Below are positions 35,881 through 47,630 of a stretch of DNA of 64,000 nucleotides, piece by piece. The stretch is from Welwitschia mirabilis. Its lineage: Eukaryota; Gnetophyta; Gnetopsida; Welwitschiales. The notes below the pieces were generated by a model. The model made no database searches and had not been told where the DNA came from. It saw only the letters and a list, made by a program, of their open reading frames with translations. The position numbers and the translations under genes were made by a program. Position 1 is the stretch's first letter. Every line of letters starts with the position of its first letter. The stretch covers positions 139,847,578 to 139,911,577 of the forward strand of contig JBOZIK010000001.1 of NCBI GenBank assembly GCA_051453625.1. Direction: 5' to 3'.

Positions 35881-36419
35881 CATTATGAGACTAAGAAAAT
35901 ATATGAACCTTTGATTCTAAGAGATAAATGAGATCTATTTTTTATTAAGGTAAGAGATTTTTATTAATAATCAAAGGTTTATTCAGATCTCTATTCATAA
36001 AAAAGTATTTTAGTCCATTGACTAAAGCTTTTAGGTTCAGGTTAAGATTCAGACTTCTAGTTTCTGAAACATTTTCATAAAAGTTGATTATTATCTCAGA
36101 CTATTGTCCAGATGTCAGTAGTGAATGACTGACCTCAAAACAAGAATTATTAGGGTTTTTAGTTTCTTAGAGCTTAGAATAGTTTATAGATTTAGACTTA
36201 CTCCTCCCCAGATTAGAAAAATCGATTGGAAGATGATAAACTCAAGTTGTTAGTTAAGCACATAAAGGTAGTCTACTTCCATTTGATCATTAAACAAGGT
36301 TGGCGCATGAAGTATAGACCATCTTTCTTTAAGTGGACGGTGCTATAAAAATAGGGTTTCTCCAAACCTAAATCATTGCCTAAATCTTTTTCATCCATAT
36401 TAAACACTCTTATTGAAAA

Positions 36420-36850
36420 TTATTTGTTTCTAAAATGGCATGTTATCAATCCAGTTCTTGTGTATAGTATGCAATGAACTATTGCATAGAAATATCTACC
36501 TAGAAGTAGGGGATATTCAACGTAATGCTTAACTTCTAAGACAACTACATAAATTGGGTAGAAAGCTTTCACTATTTGAATGACCAAGTACTTGATCACA
36601 CTTAAAGGTTTCTTCACAGATGTATCGGCTAACTTCAAGATAATGCATGTAGGCTATACTTTTTCTTCCCACCTAAGATGTTGATAAATGTGCAAGGGCA
36701 TAATATTAATCCTAGCTCTTATGTCTATCAAAGATTTCTTAATTCTATGGTTCCCTTTTAAAGTGATACTAATGATTATTACTCCTAGATCTTTAAACTT
36801 TGGATATTTTTTGTAAACTAAATTGCTAATGGATTAACCTAAGAAGACTT
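36420..36850 (-). pseudogene. Aspartic protease remnant, Athila type
   Basis: The minus strand gives IDIRARINIMPLHIYQHL (about 36680-36740), where the catalytic Asp-Leu-Gly-Ala-Ser is changed to Asp-Ile-Arg-Ala-Arg. KLADTSVKKPLSVI follows in the open frame 36420-36638, then VVVLEVKHYVEYPLLLGRYF, matching the D-M-E...P-I-I-L-G-R-P-F block. It lies between gag and RT as in Athila. Confidence 0.75.
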
Positions 36851-36973
36851 TACTAGGGGTGGTTTATTTTTGTTTCCTTCTTATTAGGTTATTCCATAGC
36901 TTAGAGTATTTTGAATTCTCTTACATAAGTTTCTAAAAAGATAAGTTAATGCTCAAATTTTGCATTAAGGATT

Positions 36974-38500
36974 TTAAATCATCATCAAATATGGGGTTTG
37001 TGTTAAGCCTATCAAGCCATGGGTAGCAGGTTTCTTTTGTAAAGGATTTTTCTTTTTGTTGCTGAGTAAGAAAGGGAAGGAATGGTTTTCTAGGATTTTT
37101 ATGTCTTCTTCCTCATCATTTTTGTCTTTTTGGAAAGTTAAGGCCTCATGGGTTATGTCATTTATACTCCTTGTCATCACCTTACAATCCTTTCTTACTT
37201 TATTAGGGTTCAGTAAAAGTTGAGTAATAAGGGTCTCTTGTGGTCTTTGATTGGCAAGAATGGTTTATTATAAAATACTTAACAAGACTTTATATTTACA
37301 TCTATTTTCTTTTGATTTTTTCTCAATTAATTAATGGAATTCCTAAGAAGATCACTTTGGTTTTGGGAGTTGGAAGGGCTTGTTAAGTTATTTGGATGAT
37401 TGGATTAAAAGTTTAGATGTTCAAATCTATTTCTGAAAGGCTAGAAGTTAGGATGATGTGTTTGAAAATTTTTAGAATTTGGTTGCTTACTCATCCTATT
37501 TTGAAAATTGTAATTTTGGACTTATATTTGGTTGTGATTTTGCATGTAGTTGGAAGGCCTTTGGTTAAAAGCACAAACTTCCTCATAGATTCTCTTAAAA
37601 GGCATTTTTTTGTGACATAGTAACTATCTTCACATAAATCACATGTTGTAATAACAACTTCACTCTTTTTGGTTGTCACTTTAGCATCAAGGGTTATTTG
37701 TGTGTATTTCTCTAAGGTAGAAGTAAAATCCTTAATGATGCTAGTTGGTTCATTTTCTATTTTGGTTTTATTCTTTTTATTAGGTCCTTAATGATTTGGC
37801 CTACTGTTTGATTTTCTCTAAAAACGGGTTTAGGTCAAGTTTGAATTACTTCCACTAAATCTTCCAACACCTTCTAAGCATCATCTAAGGTTTGATTTAG
37901 TAGGTTGCCTCCATAAGAAAATATATAAATTGCTTGATATGACTATTCAATTCACTATAAAAATAGTCAATTAAATCTACCTTTGAAAAGGCATCTATGG
38001 GATTTTAATGTAAAGCAACAAAGAATTATTCATAAGAAGAGGAATAGTCCTTATTAGGTAATTGTTGGAAGTTGTAACTTCTTTCTTATGCTTTTAAATG
38101 ATGGTTTTATTTATGAATCTCTTTATGAAGTCTTTTTAAACTTGACTCCAAGATTAAGGCTCTTATGGGAAATCATTCTAAGTCAAAGTTTTGCTTTATC
38201 TTTTAAGGTGATAGGGAAGATACTGATGTAGGTTCTATCACTTATTCATTTTTTACCATTTCCAAAAGTAAGGATAAGTTGTTCAATTTCGGTGATGTGT
38301 TGCAAATGATCTTCTTCAGGCTCTCCATTAAAGGTAGGATAAGCATTCAAGTTTCGAAGTTCTACATCATCACTGGAAGATAAGTCAAAGGGATTTTAGA
38401 TTTCATGTTTTTTATTTGCAATAAGATCTCTCAAGGTAGCATAAGTATTGGATTGATAAGGAGTAGAAGTAAGGGTTGTAGTGATAAAAGTGGACATGGA
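36974..38500 (-). pseudogene. gag remnant of the right Athila body
   Basis: Minus strand. The N-terminus at about 38500 reads MSTFITTTLTSTPYQSNTYA; after a stop come NPFDLSSDDVELRNLNAY and FNGEPEEDHLQHITEI (about 38260-38420), matching the Athila gag start. Further on, IYIFSYGGNLLNQTLDDA and KVLEDLVE (about 37860-37940) match the Y-N-G-L...A-A-G-G-x-L...E-A block. A zinc-knuckle relic CDLCEDSYYVTKKC (about 37602-37643, open frame 37491-37679) has its four cysteine/histidine positions as Cys-Cys-Tyr-Cys. The Lys/Glu-rich open frame 36974-37180 is the linker to protease. Multiple stops and frame changes. Confidence 0.75.
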
Positions 38501-39017
38501 TAGACAGGTTGTTTAAGTTTTTGGTTAGATGTTGACATGATAGCAAAATCAGACTCTACAAAAAAAGTGGAAATTGCAGGAATTTCAAAATCTTATGTAC
38601 CTTCGCTATTTTGATTTATTTCTATTTCAAAATTTATCAAACCTTCTCTGATGTTTTCATTAATTAATAGTACCTTTTTTTGGTATTTTTTCTTTTTTTT
38701 AATCTTAATCATTCATACTCTATCTCAAATATATGAAAGTGTCATCTCATACATCATCTAGATAATAACACAGATGATAGAAACACAGAAACCATAAGAA
38801 AAGAGAAAGTAGAAAATGGGATTGTCATCCATTATGATGTCTGGATGATGGAGGGGATGATGATACTGATGTTATAAAAATTTAGTAAAAAAAACAAAAA
38901 TAAAAAAAACTTATAGCAGGTACTGTTACACTGCTGCTATAACAAACATCCAGAATATTTATTAAAACAACGATAACTCTCGAACTCTAATCAGCCTTTC
39001 TCGGTAAGGTTCCAAGA
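38501..39017 (-). promoter_or_regulatory. Leader and tRNA-Asp-type primer site of the right Athila body
   Basis: The primer site at 38995-39014 reads on the minus strand TGGAACCTTACCGAGAAAGG, three bases from LTR C. It fits the tRNA-Asp-type site with one deleted base and transitions. The leader is about 500 bp, with two copies of the gatgatgg-type motif (about 38752 and 38837). Confidence 0.72.
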
Positions 39018-40119
39018 TGTTATGGTNNNNNNNNNNNNNNNNNNNNNNNNCTGATCTAAATTTTATTAATTACAAATAATATGCATAAACATAACACACT
39101 AATATAGATGGAAGTAACTCAAATGTCGTAATCTGTTAAAGGTCAAAGTATGGAAATAAAAGAGTTGCTTTTAAGAAAGAAATATAGTAACCCTAATCTA
39201 TAGAAATAATTTGCAATACATGGAGATGAAATAAAAAATACTTTTTCAGGGCTAATCTAGAAAAAAAAATAGTGATGCACTTAAACTAATCAAGCACAAC
39301 CTTGACAAAGGTTGCCCTCATAATCTATATTACAAAAGAAGCTTATCACCAAATCTCAAATAACATAAACTATCAGGGAGAAGATCATTCATACATCTGA
39401 ACATAAAAAATATATTTCATATTAAAATATGCATATCATATCCATATTACAAATTAGTCATTCCTCAATGGAGGAAATGCTGCCCAACACTAAGGAAATA
39501 TCTCTCTGAAATTATAGAATTGTTCTCTGGTCCTTCAATCTCCTGTCACAAGTATATCAGGTCTGTCAAAGATGATTAGGAATCAAGGAAGAGACCCTTA
39601 TTTAGAGACTTAAAACAAGAAAGCAATACTAATAGAAAAGCATAGGAAAAACCCTAACTACCATGGAAATGAAAATTCGCAATTAAGTGGTGATAGCTTA
39701 GGTGAAAATTTAGTGCAAGTGTCAAAAAATAGTATCATTCGTCTAGTCACCTAGATGATAGAGGAGACAATACTGACTGATAGTTAGATCACATGTTTAT
39801 TACTAGTCTGACTATCTCTAAGACTTATTATTAACTAGTTACACAGTCATCTACACTGACATCCAGATAATGAGGTTGACAATGGTCTTTTGTGAATCTT
39901 CAGTCAATCCAATCACTTCATTGATTGTAGGAATTATCATCCAAAAATATCATTTATTCATATTTGTGCAGAATGCTTGTAATTTATTTGGAAATTTCAT
40001 ATTTTCATTATTTTCATCCTGATTCTCCATTATCATAGGAACTAAGCATTTATCTATCAATTTATCTACAGAACAACTCAGAATATCCTATCAAATACAT
40101 GTAAGTTAGTAGCACAACA
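39018..40119 (-). repeat. Athila-type LTR C (5' LTR of the right body)
   Basis: 1102 bp, starting tgttatggt followed by 24 N (39027-39050), which replace the segment present in LTR B as gcgtatttatgcaatgttca. It ends gcacaaca at 40119, followed at once by the AAGAA duplication. Confidence 0.87.
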
Positions 40120-40124
40120 AAGAA

Positions 40125-42000
40125 TTTGATATTTTATCCACTGTATTGAATAGACTCTAAAGTATATCAACTAAAGTTAGTTTTGGAAGATTTGTCTCAA
40201 GAAAGAAAGCTAAGTGATATGAGTAAAAAGGTAAAAAATAATAAATTGAATGTCACACACAATCCATTATAATTACGTAAATGCATTCCTCCATGTTTGA
40301 TTTCTAAGACCTTCATGTCTTTCAAGCCATCGCTCTAGTAAAAATGCTATGAAAAATATCAACACTAAAGATTCTCCCATGGATAGTAAGTTTTATCAGA
40401 GATCTACCATATACATTTGAAATTCAATGATCTCTACCTACAATAAAAAACTATAGGATCTGAAACTAAAATTTTCCTAGGTCATAAAATGTCTTTCAAA
40501 ATAAACCTTTCATGTTTTGGTTTCCTTGTATTCATGCTTTGTTCATTAGCTTATGTAGGATTGAAAACAACTTGACTCTTTAAATCATGTTTCCGTTTGT
40601 TCATTTTTGCATTGTTAAATTTCATATAATAATCTTCAAAAAGTAATGTAACAAAAAATTTAGATTCATTACAATAGCATAAATGCTGAAATTCTATCAT
40701 ATAAATAGCTATGAGTTATGCATCTACTTTCCAATTACAGATGTTAAATTGTTAGTATTTATGTTAAGCATTAAATTCACCTCATATTTTAGACATGATC
40801 TTGAGATAAAACATGTATTATAAAAACTTTTATCTTAGTTTTTATAAGATAATTTTATGGTATTAATGAAATACAGACACATGATTCTCATTTGATGCTG
40901 TGCATCTTATGCTATTTGGCATGAAAACTTTATCCTTACCTTGCCTTTATTTAAAGCTTATAGTAATACTAATTAAATGAAGACACATATCTATCCATAA
41001 TACTTTTTTAGGGCCTTAATAATTTAAATTTTTTATAATAAAATCTTAAACCTTTATTATATTTTATATATATATAACTCCAATTAAGGTTCATCAGGTG
41101 TTGACTGCCTTATTGTTAGACACATATTTTAGGTAACTTTTCTTTTATAATCTTAACTAGACATGTGGATCATCCCTTATTCCCTTATAGTCATGTTTGA
41201 AATATCTAAATTTTCTTTAACCCTAGCTTACCTACAACTTATTTTTATTGTGATTTCCATTACCTATTATAATTATTATAAATTTCTTTACTTTAGTACC
41301 TTGTGGATATTTTAGTTATCATAGTAAAGTAACTTATGTGAATCTTATTCATATTTCTCAGTAAGTTTTCAAAATCTATTCTTTATGCATATCTTATCTT
41401 TAAACATTTGTAATAATTACTTTCATGAGTAAAGGGAATATGAAAGAAGACTTGGCTTAAATTTTCAACATACAAATGTGAGACAACCTTTATAAAAATA
41501 TGTATAATGTATTTGCCATGAAAGCCATGTATCTATGAGGTGATTATTCTATATTAAAACCAAATGGGGTATAAAAGACAATTGATAATAAGGGAATATT
41601 AGCATTATCATGATGATTAACAAGTATGAAGACAACATTTCAACTTGTTTAACAAATTATATGACATTGAAGAAATATTTTTTTGACAAAATCTTGTTCA
41701 TCATAGCAAGTGATTTGAAATATTTAGAGATGGGTTTTTCATTAATATCCTAATATAGAAATCTAATGTCTATGCTTAGATAATTATAAAGTGGATATTC
41801 AATTAAACTACACATTTTATGATTAACTAGTTAAAGTTTTAGATCAACAAGAAACTGTCATCAAAGAAAGATAAAATCAACTTTGTAAGTGAAATGCCTA
41901 TAAGAGATAAAAGTAGGCGATACCTAAAAATATGAAATAGATGTATTATAGTAAATAACTAAGTCTTATTATTCAAGTTTTAAGAATGAAATGTTTTAAT
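40125..42000. other. Right internal part of the Tekay-type element
   Basis: Continuation of the outer element after the Athila insertion. At about 41795-41990 the plus strand reads LNYTFYD, a stop, LVKVLDQQETVIKER, loosely like the chromodomain end of chromovirus integrases (LDxQExVxRRK). The string just before the purine tract fits the usual end of that polyprotein. The rest, 40.13-41.79 kb, shows no recognisable pol. Confidence refers to the placement; the chromodomain reading alone is weak. Confidence 0.42.
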
Positions 42001-42011
42001 AGGTGGAGACA
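42001..42011 (+). promoter_or_regulatory. Polypurine tract before the Tekay-type 3' LTR
   Basis: aggtggagaca, directly before the LTR start tatcact. This is the position where plus-strand priming occurs and shows that 42012-44033 is a 3' LTR. Confidence 0.6.
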
Positions 42012-44033
42012 TATCACTTCCAGAATTCTAATGTCTAAAGAAGATTAAAAACTAAATTAAAATAATTTTGTCCACAAGATAATGTAGTTATTGTATTTAT
42101 GTTCTACAAAATTTTTTACTTAAAATTTATTCATGTTGTATTAGCTATAACATTATTATGTTGTTGTAATCATTAATAATTATGATATTGATTGGCAAAG
42201 TTAGTAGTTTTGATAGTGGGTAAATTAATGAATTTCATTAATATTATTTTTAGTTATGAAATTATTGTACCATATTCTATTTTAATTGAAAAAAATATTA
42301 TTATGTGATGGTTCTTTTAATTCTTTATTCTAATTAAAAATTTTATTATTTGATATATTAAGCACTCACATACTAGGCAAGTAATGATGAGGTGTTATGT
42401 AACCTTTGCCATCTCAACCACCCTTCTATATGATGTTTTGTCTTTATATTCTCATGACTCTTTACATTCAACTAAACCTTAGTTATAAGTAAACCCTCTT
42501 CCTCCTTTTTCACTCACTTTTATTTTTGGAGATCCTTTACTAATGAACCTTAGGGCTTGGATAATTTTTGAACCTTTAAGCATTGGAAATCTTTGATAAT
42601 TCTCGAACTCTCATTTTAATCCAAGTATGGTTCTATTCTTCCTTACTTCCTTAGTAGTCCTTTTTTTATATGCATTCTATTAATGATATTGTCATGTCTA
42701 TATTATTATGATATGAATGTAAAATTGTATGATGCTTACTAAAGATAAATTCAATGTTGTTTCAAGTCTTGACTACTACCACCTTCTGTACTCGATGTCT
42801 TGATGTTATTTGTTCTTTATGTGAGTTGATATTTTATTGTCAAATATTATCATATTTTTCTTGTTATTGTGATGTTTTAAACTTATGGTAATGAATTTCC
42901 ATAGATCACCAGATGAGGTAGTGAAGTAAAAATCCCACAAATCACTAAATGAGGCAGTGGGAATAATAGATTTATCACATATCATCAAATGAGGCAGTGA
43001 GCTTCATAAATTACCAAGTGAGGTAGTGAAGTTAAAAATATCTAATATTGTACATATTTATATGGGAATTAAAAATCGCAGAATGAGGTAGTGGACTTCT
43101 CAGATCACTGAATGAGGCAATGATTAGAAATATGAAAAATTATATGTAAATCATAGATCATGAAATGAGGCAATGGATTTTATAGATTCCCAAATGAGTT
43201 AGTAAAGTTATTGAGCTATGTGAAAATATATATTGATTATTCTCATTTCTAGCCATAAGATCGGTGTTTGTGATATATCTTATTTTTCTTAAAGTTCTTA
43301 CTTTTTTTTCCTATCTTATGTTTTAAAAATCGTTACTTATCTTGCGTAGCCTTACTTGAACCATATTAGAAGCTTTTAAATTTTAATAGTTTTCACTCCA
43401 TAATTCTTGCATTAAACAAGTGATAAAACTAAAGCTTGATTGCTGGGGAGGGAAAATAAAAGAGGAGGTTATCATTTTCATTTTATATTAAGGAATTGTT
43501 TTGGAGTGAGACTTGTATGCCTATTGAAAATCTTTTATTCCTCTATATTATAATTATCTTGAAAATACACTAAATGTTGGATCATGTAGATCTTTTTTTG
43601 AGATATTATTTCAATAAAATATAAAGTTTGAGTATACATTTCTTGAAAAAATTTCTTAATAATTTATCTTGATATGAAATTTGTAGTTCTTGACAAATGT
43701 AGAAATTTCAATGACATAATTATTATAATCATGAAAATACTTTTTATAATTTAATTATTATGAATTAATTATTATTATTCTAGGTTACTTTTAAAAGAAG
43801 GATTAGTTATTACTTCATGAATAAGAGGCCATATTAAAGTAACATCTTTTAGTTGTAAAAAGTTGTATATTACATTTTCAAAAGTAATGTCTTTCAATCT
43901 TAAAAGAGTGGGAGTTACATTTTGATATTAGAGTATCAAGTTTGAAGATTTTCAACTATAGAAATTTTGGGATTTTATATTTTGGTATCAGAGTTATATG
44001 AAGTTTTAAGGTGTAAAAATTTGAGACATTACA
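42012..44033 (+). repeat. 3' LTR of the Tekay-type element
   Basis: 2022 bp. Begins tatcacttccagaattctaa and ends ttgagacattaca. TATAAGTA at 42484-42491. Contains the agatcaccaaatgagg minisatellite. It also contains two primer-site-like modules near its end: ttgatattagag at 43922 and tggtatcagagt at 43983, the latter matching TGGTATCAGAGC at 11 of 12. Followed by the target-site flank aaact. Confidence 0.75.
42900..43205. repeat. Degenerate minisatellite in the 3' LTR
   Basis: About eight copies of an agatcaccaaatgaggtagtg-like core, e.g. at about 42902, 42936, 42979, 43010, 43098 and 43153, homologous to 19198-19530. A minus-strand open frame over part of it (42806-42988) is not considered a gene. 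Confidence 0.78.
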
Positions 44034-44038
44034 AAACT

Positions 44039-44469
44039 AGATAACAATAGTCTAAAATTGTTAAGATCTGATGTCATAACAAAATTATGAAAGGAGGATA
44101 AGTGCAAAGTTTAATAACACATAAGTAACTTATAAATAAAAACTCATATTTTTTCCTTTCAAATGTCATACATTAAAACACTTCATGAATTATAACATGA
44201 ACTGTTTCATAAGAAAGAACATGCATTAGAAGGATTTGCATAATTTACTCAGTGATAACCATATGTCCTATATAATGATGATTTGATGAATTATGAAAAT
44301 TAAAAAATGCTTTATAATATAGTATAAAAGCATATCTCCTTATAAAGGAACTACATCAGAGTTGTTTTAGATAGGGAAATGTTATGTTTAATTATATTAT
44401 GAGTCTACATGATCACTTTTACCAATATCATTATACAAGTAAATTTTTTATCAAAATAAAAGGAATATA
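44039..44469. other. Short spacer between the Tekay-type and copia elements
   Basis: AT-rich. By logic of the nest it should continue the copia element interrupted at 17103, i.e. its gag start or leader, but no motif confirms this. Confidence 0.3.
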
Positions 44470-44696
44470 GATATTAAATCAAGTAAAACATGATTTCATT
44501 ACACAATTCAAATGGGGGAGCCAAGTTTCCTATTTATACAATTTGTAAGTTAGTTTGGAAGCCAAGTAGAAATTTCCGAAGAAGTCAATACAAGAATTGA
44601 AGATATATCAAAGAATTTTGGTGATGGAAAAATCTAGAGATTAAAGGCTCAAGAGAGTGATGGAAGGATCAAAAGTTAAGTTATTGTTTTTTAACA
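44470..44696 (-). repeat. copia 3' LTR
   Basis: About 227 bp, co-linear with 48920-49152 (tttcattaca, gaagtcaata, ttattgttttttaaca). The purine tract TGAAGGGAAG (minus strand, 44697-44706) abuts it. Confidence 0.78.
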
Positions 44697-44838
44697 CTTC
44701 CCTTCAATGATTACTCTCTCTCATTAATGATCTAGTTATCACACCAACTTGGTTCCTAAATTATTCAAACTTTATGTCACTAGTTCCTTTAGAATTTGTC
44801 ACTTGATCATTTTCCTTGATGTTTTTTATTTCAATTTA

Positions 44839-46110
44839 TCCTTTTAATAACTTTTCTTGAATGAAGTAATAGTGTACCTTCACATGCTTGTTTCTTGCAT
44901 GTAATATTGGGTTCTTTGCTAGGCATACTACTAAATATTTATTATAATATAGCTACACTTAGTAGTCAAGGAATTGATAAAGATCCTTTATAAGTTGCAT
45001 CAATCATCTTCTCTCATGTGTTGCCATTGCTACTACTTTGAAATTTGATTAGATTAGTTAATATTAATACTATTGATTGTCCCTTGCTACACTAAGAAAC
45101 TACTATTAAGCCAACAACATGTTTCTAGTGATTGATCATCATGTATTATGATCTCTATCGTAGTCAGCATTGGAATGCCCTCTTACTTAACATGTTTTAT
45201 CTTTTTTATATAAGATCCCTCGGTTGATGCTTTCTTTCACATACCTTAATATGCATTGTATAACTTCTAAATAAGGCTTTCTTTATTTCTCCATGAACCT
45301 TATTACCACTCCAACTACAAAGGTAATGTTAGGTTGTGTTATCATCAAATAAATTAGGCTATCCACCAACTACCTATACATGTTTGAATCGTATAATTCT
45401 AGATAGTCTTTTACACATGGCCTTGTATTGACCTCCATAAGTGTTGACACTAGCTTATAGTCATATAATTTAAATTTTTGTAGGATGTTTCTTGCATATT
45501 TTTACTAATACATCAATAGTCCTTTATTAGTTTGTTTAATCTTAAGTATAAGAAAATGTTTTAGCTCCTCATGCTCCTTCATTTAAAAATGCACTGAGAG
45601 ATTGCTCCTAGTTGATGTATCTTCTCTTTATCATCTCCTGTAATAATAAGATCATCCATATAGTTAAGAAATATAATAAGCTTTCTATCTTTGAATTTCA
45701 TAAATAAACTTGAATCTACTAGTGATACTGTATAGCCACTTTATATCATGAATTCTACTATCTTATTGTACCAGGCTCTTTGTGCTTATTTTAAATCATA
45801 CAGTGATTTATTTAGTTTTCATACATAACTTGAATGATCCTTATTTTAAATCCTCTAGGCCACTCCATATATATGTCTTGATCTAACTCACCATGTAAGA
45901 CACATATCATGGTAATCATTTCTATTTAAGTAAATATTTCATCATAATCTAGACCATATTTTCAAAAAAAATCCTTAATCCATCAATTAATCCTTATGTC
46001 TTTCTATTAATCCATCTAGTTGAGTCTTAAATTTATAAATCCATTTGCATGAAATTGGACATACCTTCTTAGGCCTTGGTAATAAATCCAAAGGTTTCAT
46101 TTTGCCATAG
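44839..46110 (-). pseudogene. copia reverse transcriptase and RNase H remnant
   Basis: Reading from high to low coordinates: PISCKWIYKFKTQLDGLIER (about 46000-46060), YGLDYDEIFT, then NYMDDLIITGDDK with the intact YMDD catalytic motif at 45651-45662. Next come LVDSLIYLMITQPNIT and QCILRYVKES (about 45230-45390), GHSNADYDRDHNT (about 45133-45180) and NPILHARNKHVKVHYYFI (about 44850-44905). These are the RT and RNase H blocks of Ty1/copia, with many stops between. Confidence 0.8.
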
Positions 46111-47630
46111 TGATTAAATTTATTCTTCCATGGCCTTTCTCCAATCTGAGCTTTATGTTACCTCCTCATATGTGATTGGCTTTGCTATTCCTTTGTCCTT
46201 AGTCAAAGCTGCATTTATCTACTTGGGAGTTAGCTTTTTTACCTAGTTAACCTATGTAAACTTTGTTGAAGATCTCCTTATTCTTTAATCTCTTCTTGTT
46301 GACTTGGTTTTTCTTCCTTAAGAATCTTGTAATACAATCCTCTTTGTCATGAACTTAATGGCTTCTGTCTTAATTAGACTTTATCAAGCCCATCGCATTC
46401 CTCCATTTTTCTCATATACCTTTTCTTGAATTTCCTTAGAACCTAGTAATAATACTACTTGTAGTGACCACCATGAAGATGCTTCATCAAATACCACATA
46501 TCTATAAATGTAGCATCATCTACATATGAAATCACAAAACTTCCATACTTTTCTCTAATAGTCATATCTCACAAATATGCAACATATTACCTTCTTGTTG
46601 AACTTATTATATATTTGATTAGGTATTAAAAATATAACATATGCAATGAAAATTTTGAAAATAAATCATCATAAGATTGATGTTTCATAGCTTCTCAAAA
46701 GATGAGATAAACCCAGTCCTTGCTTGAGGTAGCCTATTAATTACATGAGCTATTATCTTCATACATTTAGCTCAAAAACATGGTTGCACATGCCTAGCAT
46801 GTAACATGATTTTATATATTTCTGTTAAGCATTGATTGTTCCTCTTAATGACTCCATTTTGTTGAGGCATGATTAGAAAAGACAGCTACCAACATATCTT
46901 ATGTAGGCACATTAGTTTTTAACCTACTTGTTTATCTACCTTTTCCTTAACCTTATCTAATGCCTTTAGTTTTTCTTTAAACATACCCTAAGAACTCATA
47001 GATGAATGTTATCATGTATTAAGAGCCAATCATAGATGATTACTTTACTCAACCAAACACATCTAAGTAAATTAGCTTCATAGTAACCTTATCTTTGAAC
47101 TTTAACTCTTCATATGGTAGTTGATGTGCTTTATATATTGGCATTCCACACATACTACATCTTTTTAAATATCTAATTGTGGAATACCTTTGAGAATTAA
47201 CTCCCTCGTCATTATATTTAGCCTGTAATAACTTACATTTTCAAGTCATACATGCCATAAGTTAGCTATCTAACTCTTTCTTTTCTTATCTAAGTATGTT
47301 GTCTATGCTGATGTCATGTAAATTAACTCTAGTCAATATCCTTCCATGACCAAATCACTTATAGTAGTTAAGCTTTAGTATACCTTAAAATCATATGGGC
47401 CAAATACTACATAATTTTCTTAAACTATGAGCTATGATATGATTAATATTTATACATGGAATACATTTTATAGATTTAAGTTATGTGAAATAAAACAAGG
47501 TACTATTACTATCTCGCTAATGTCAGTAATTAGTAACTTCACATTATTTGCTATAATTACTACACACCCTCCTTTATACTCGGACATACTATTAGAACAC
47601 CAAAAATTGACTATTTAATAATCATTATAA
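46111..47630 (-). pseudogene. copia protease and integrase remnant
   Basis: About 47550-47612 reads NFWCSNSMSEYKGG, the protease D-S-G-C-S-N-H-M site with its Asp and Gly lost. VVIIANNVKLLITDISEIVI and VVFGPYDFKVY follow (about 47390-47540), typical of one common plant copia group. The integrase core end MPQQNGVIKRNNQCL is at 46827-46870, corresponding to TPQQNGVxERxN with the third catalytic Glu region changed to Lys. Stops throughout. Confidence 0.78.

Larger units (their letters stand above)
25130..40124 (-). mobile_element. Athila-type Ty3/gypsy tandem array: three LTRs, two bodies, one target-site duplication
   Basis: Minus-strand element. AAGAA occurs directly before the first LTR (25130-25134) and directly after the last (40120-40124). 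The three LTRs begin on the plus strand with tgttgcaatg, tgttgcgatg and tgttatggt, and end with (a/g)c(a/g/t)caa(c/t)a, i.e. the TG...CA ends of a minus-strand element. A tRNA-Asp-like primer site abuts the low-coordinate side of both the middle and the last LTR, so each is the 5' LTR of a body; the middle LTR is also the 3' LTR of the right-hand body. The right body (31039-39017) carries gag, protease, RT, RNase H and integrase remnants. The left body (26164-29937) holds only a leader and primer site beside another repeat and a gap. Confidence 0.78.
17104..44038 (+). mobile_element. Tekay/Del-type Ty3/gypsy element, split by a 15-kb Athila-type insertion
   Basis: Outer layer of the nest. LTRs 17109-20352 and 42012-44033 start alike (tatcacgtctagaat / tatcacttccagaat, presumably from TGTCAC) and end alike (ttgagatgttaca / ttgagacattaca). 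The five bases before the left LTR are aaacc (17104-17108) and after the right LTR aaact (44034-44038), a target-site duplication with one C-to-T change. A primer site follows the left LTR and a purine tract precedes the right one. Removing the Athila array leaves about 6.7 kb of internal sequence, a plausible size for this lineage. That interior is too decayed to recognise apart from a possible chromodomain-like trace before the purine tract. Confidence 0.68.
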
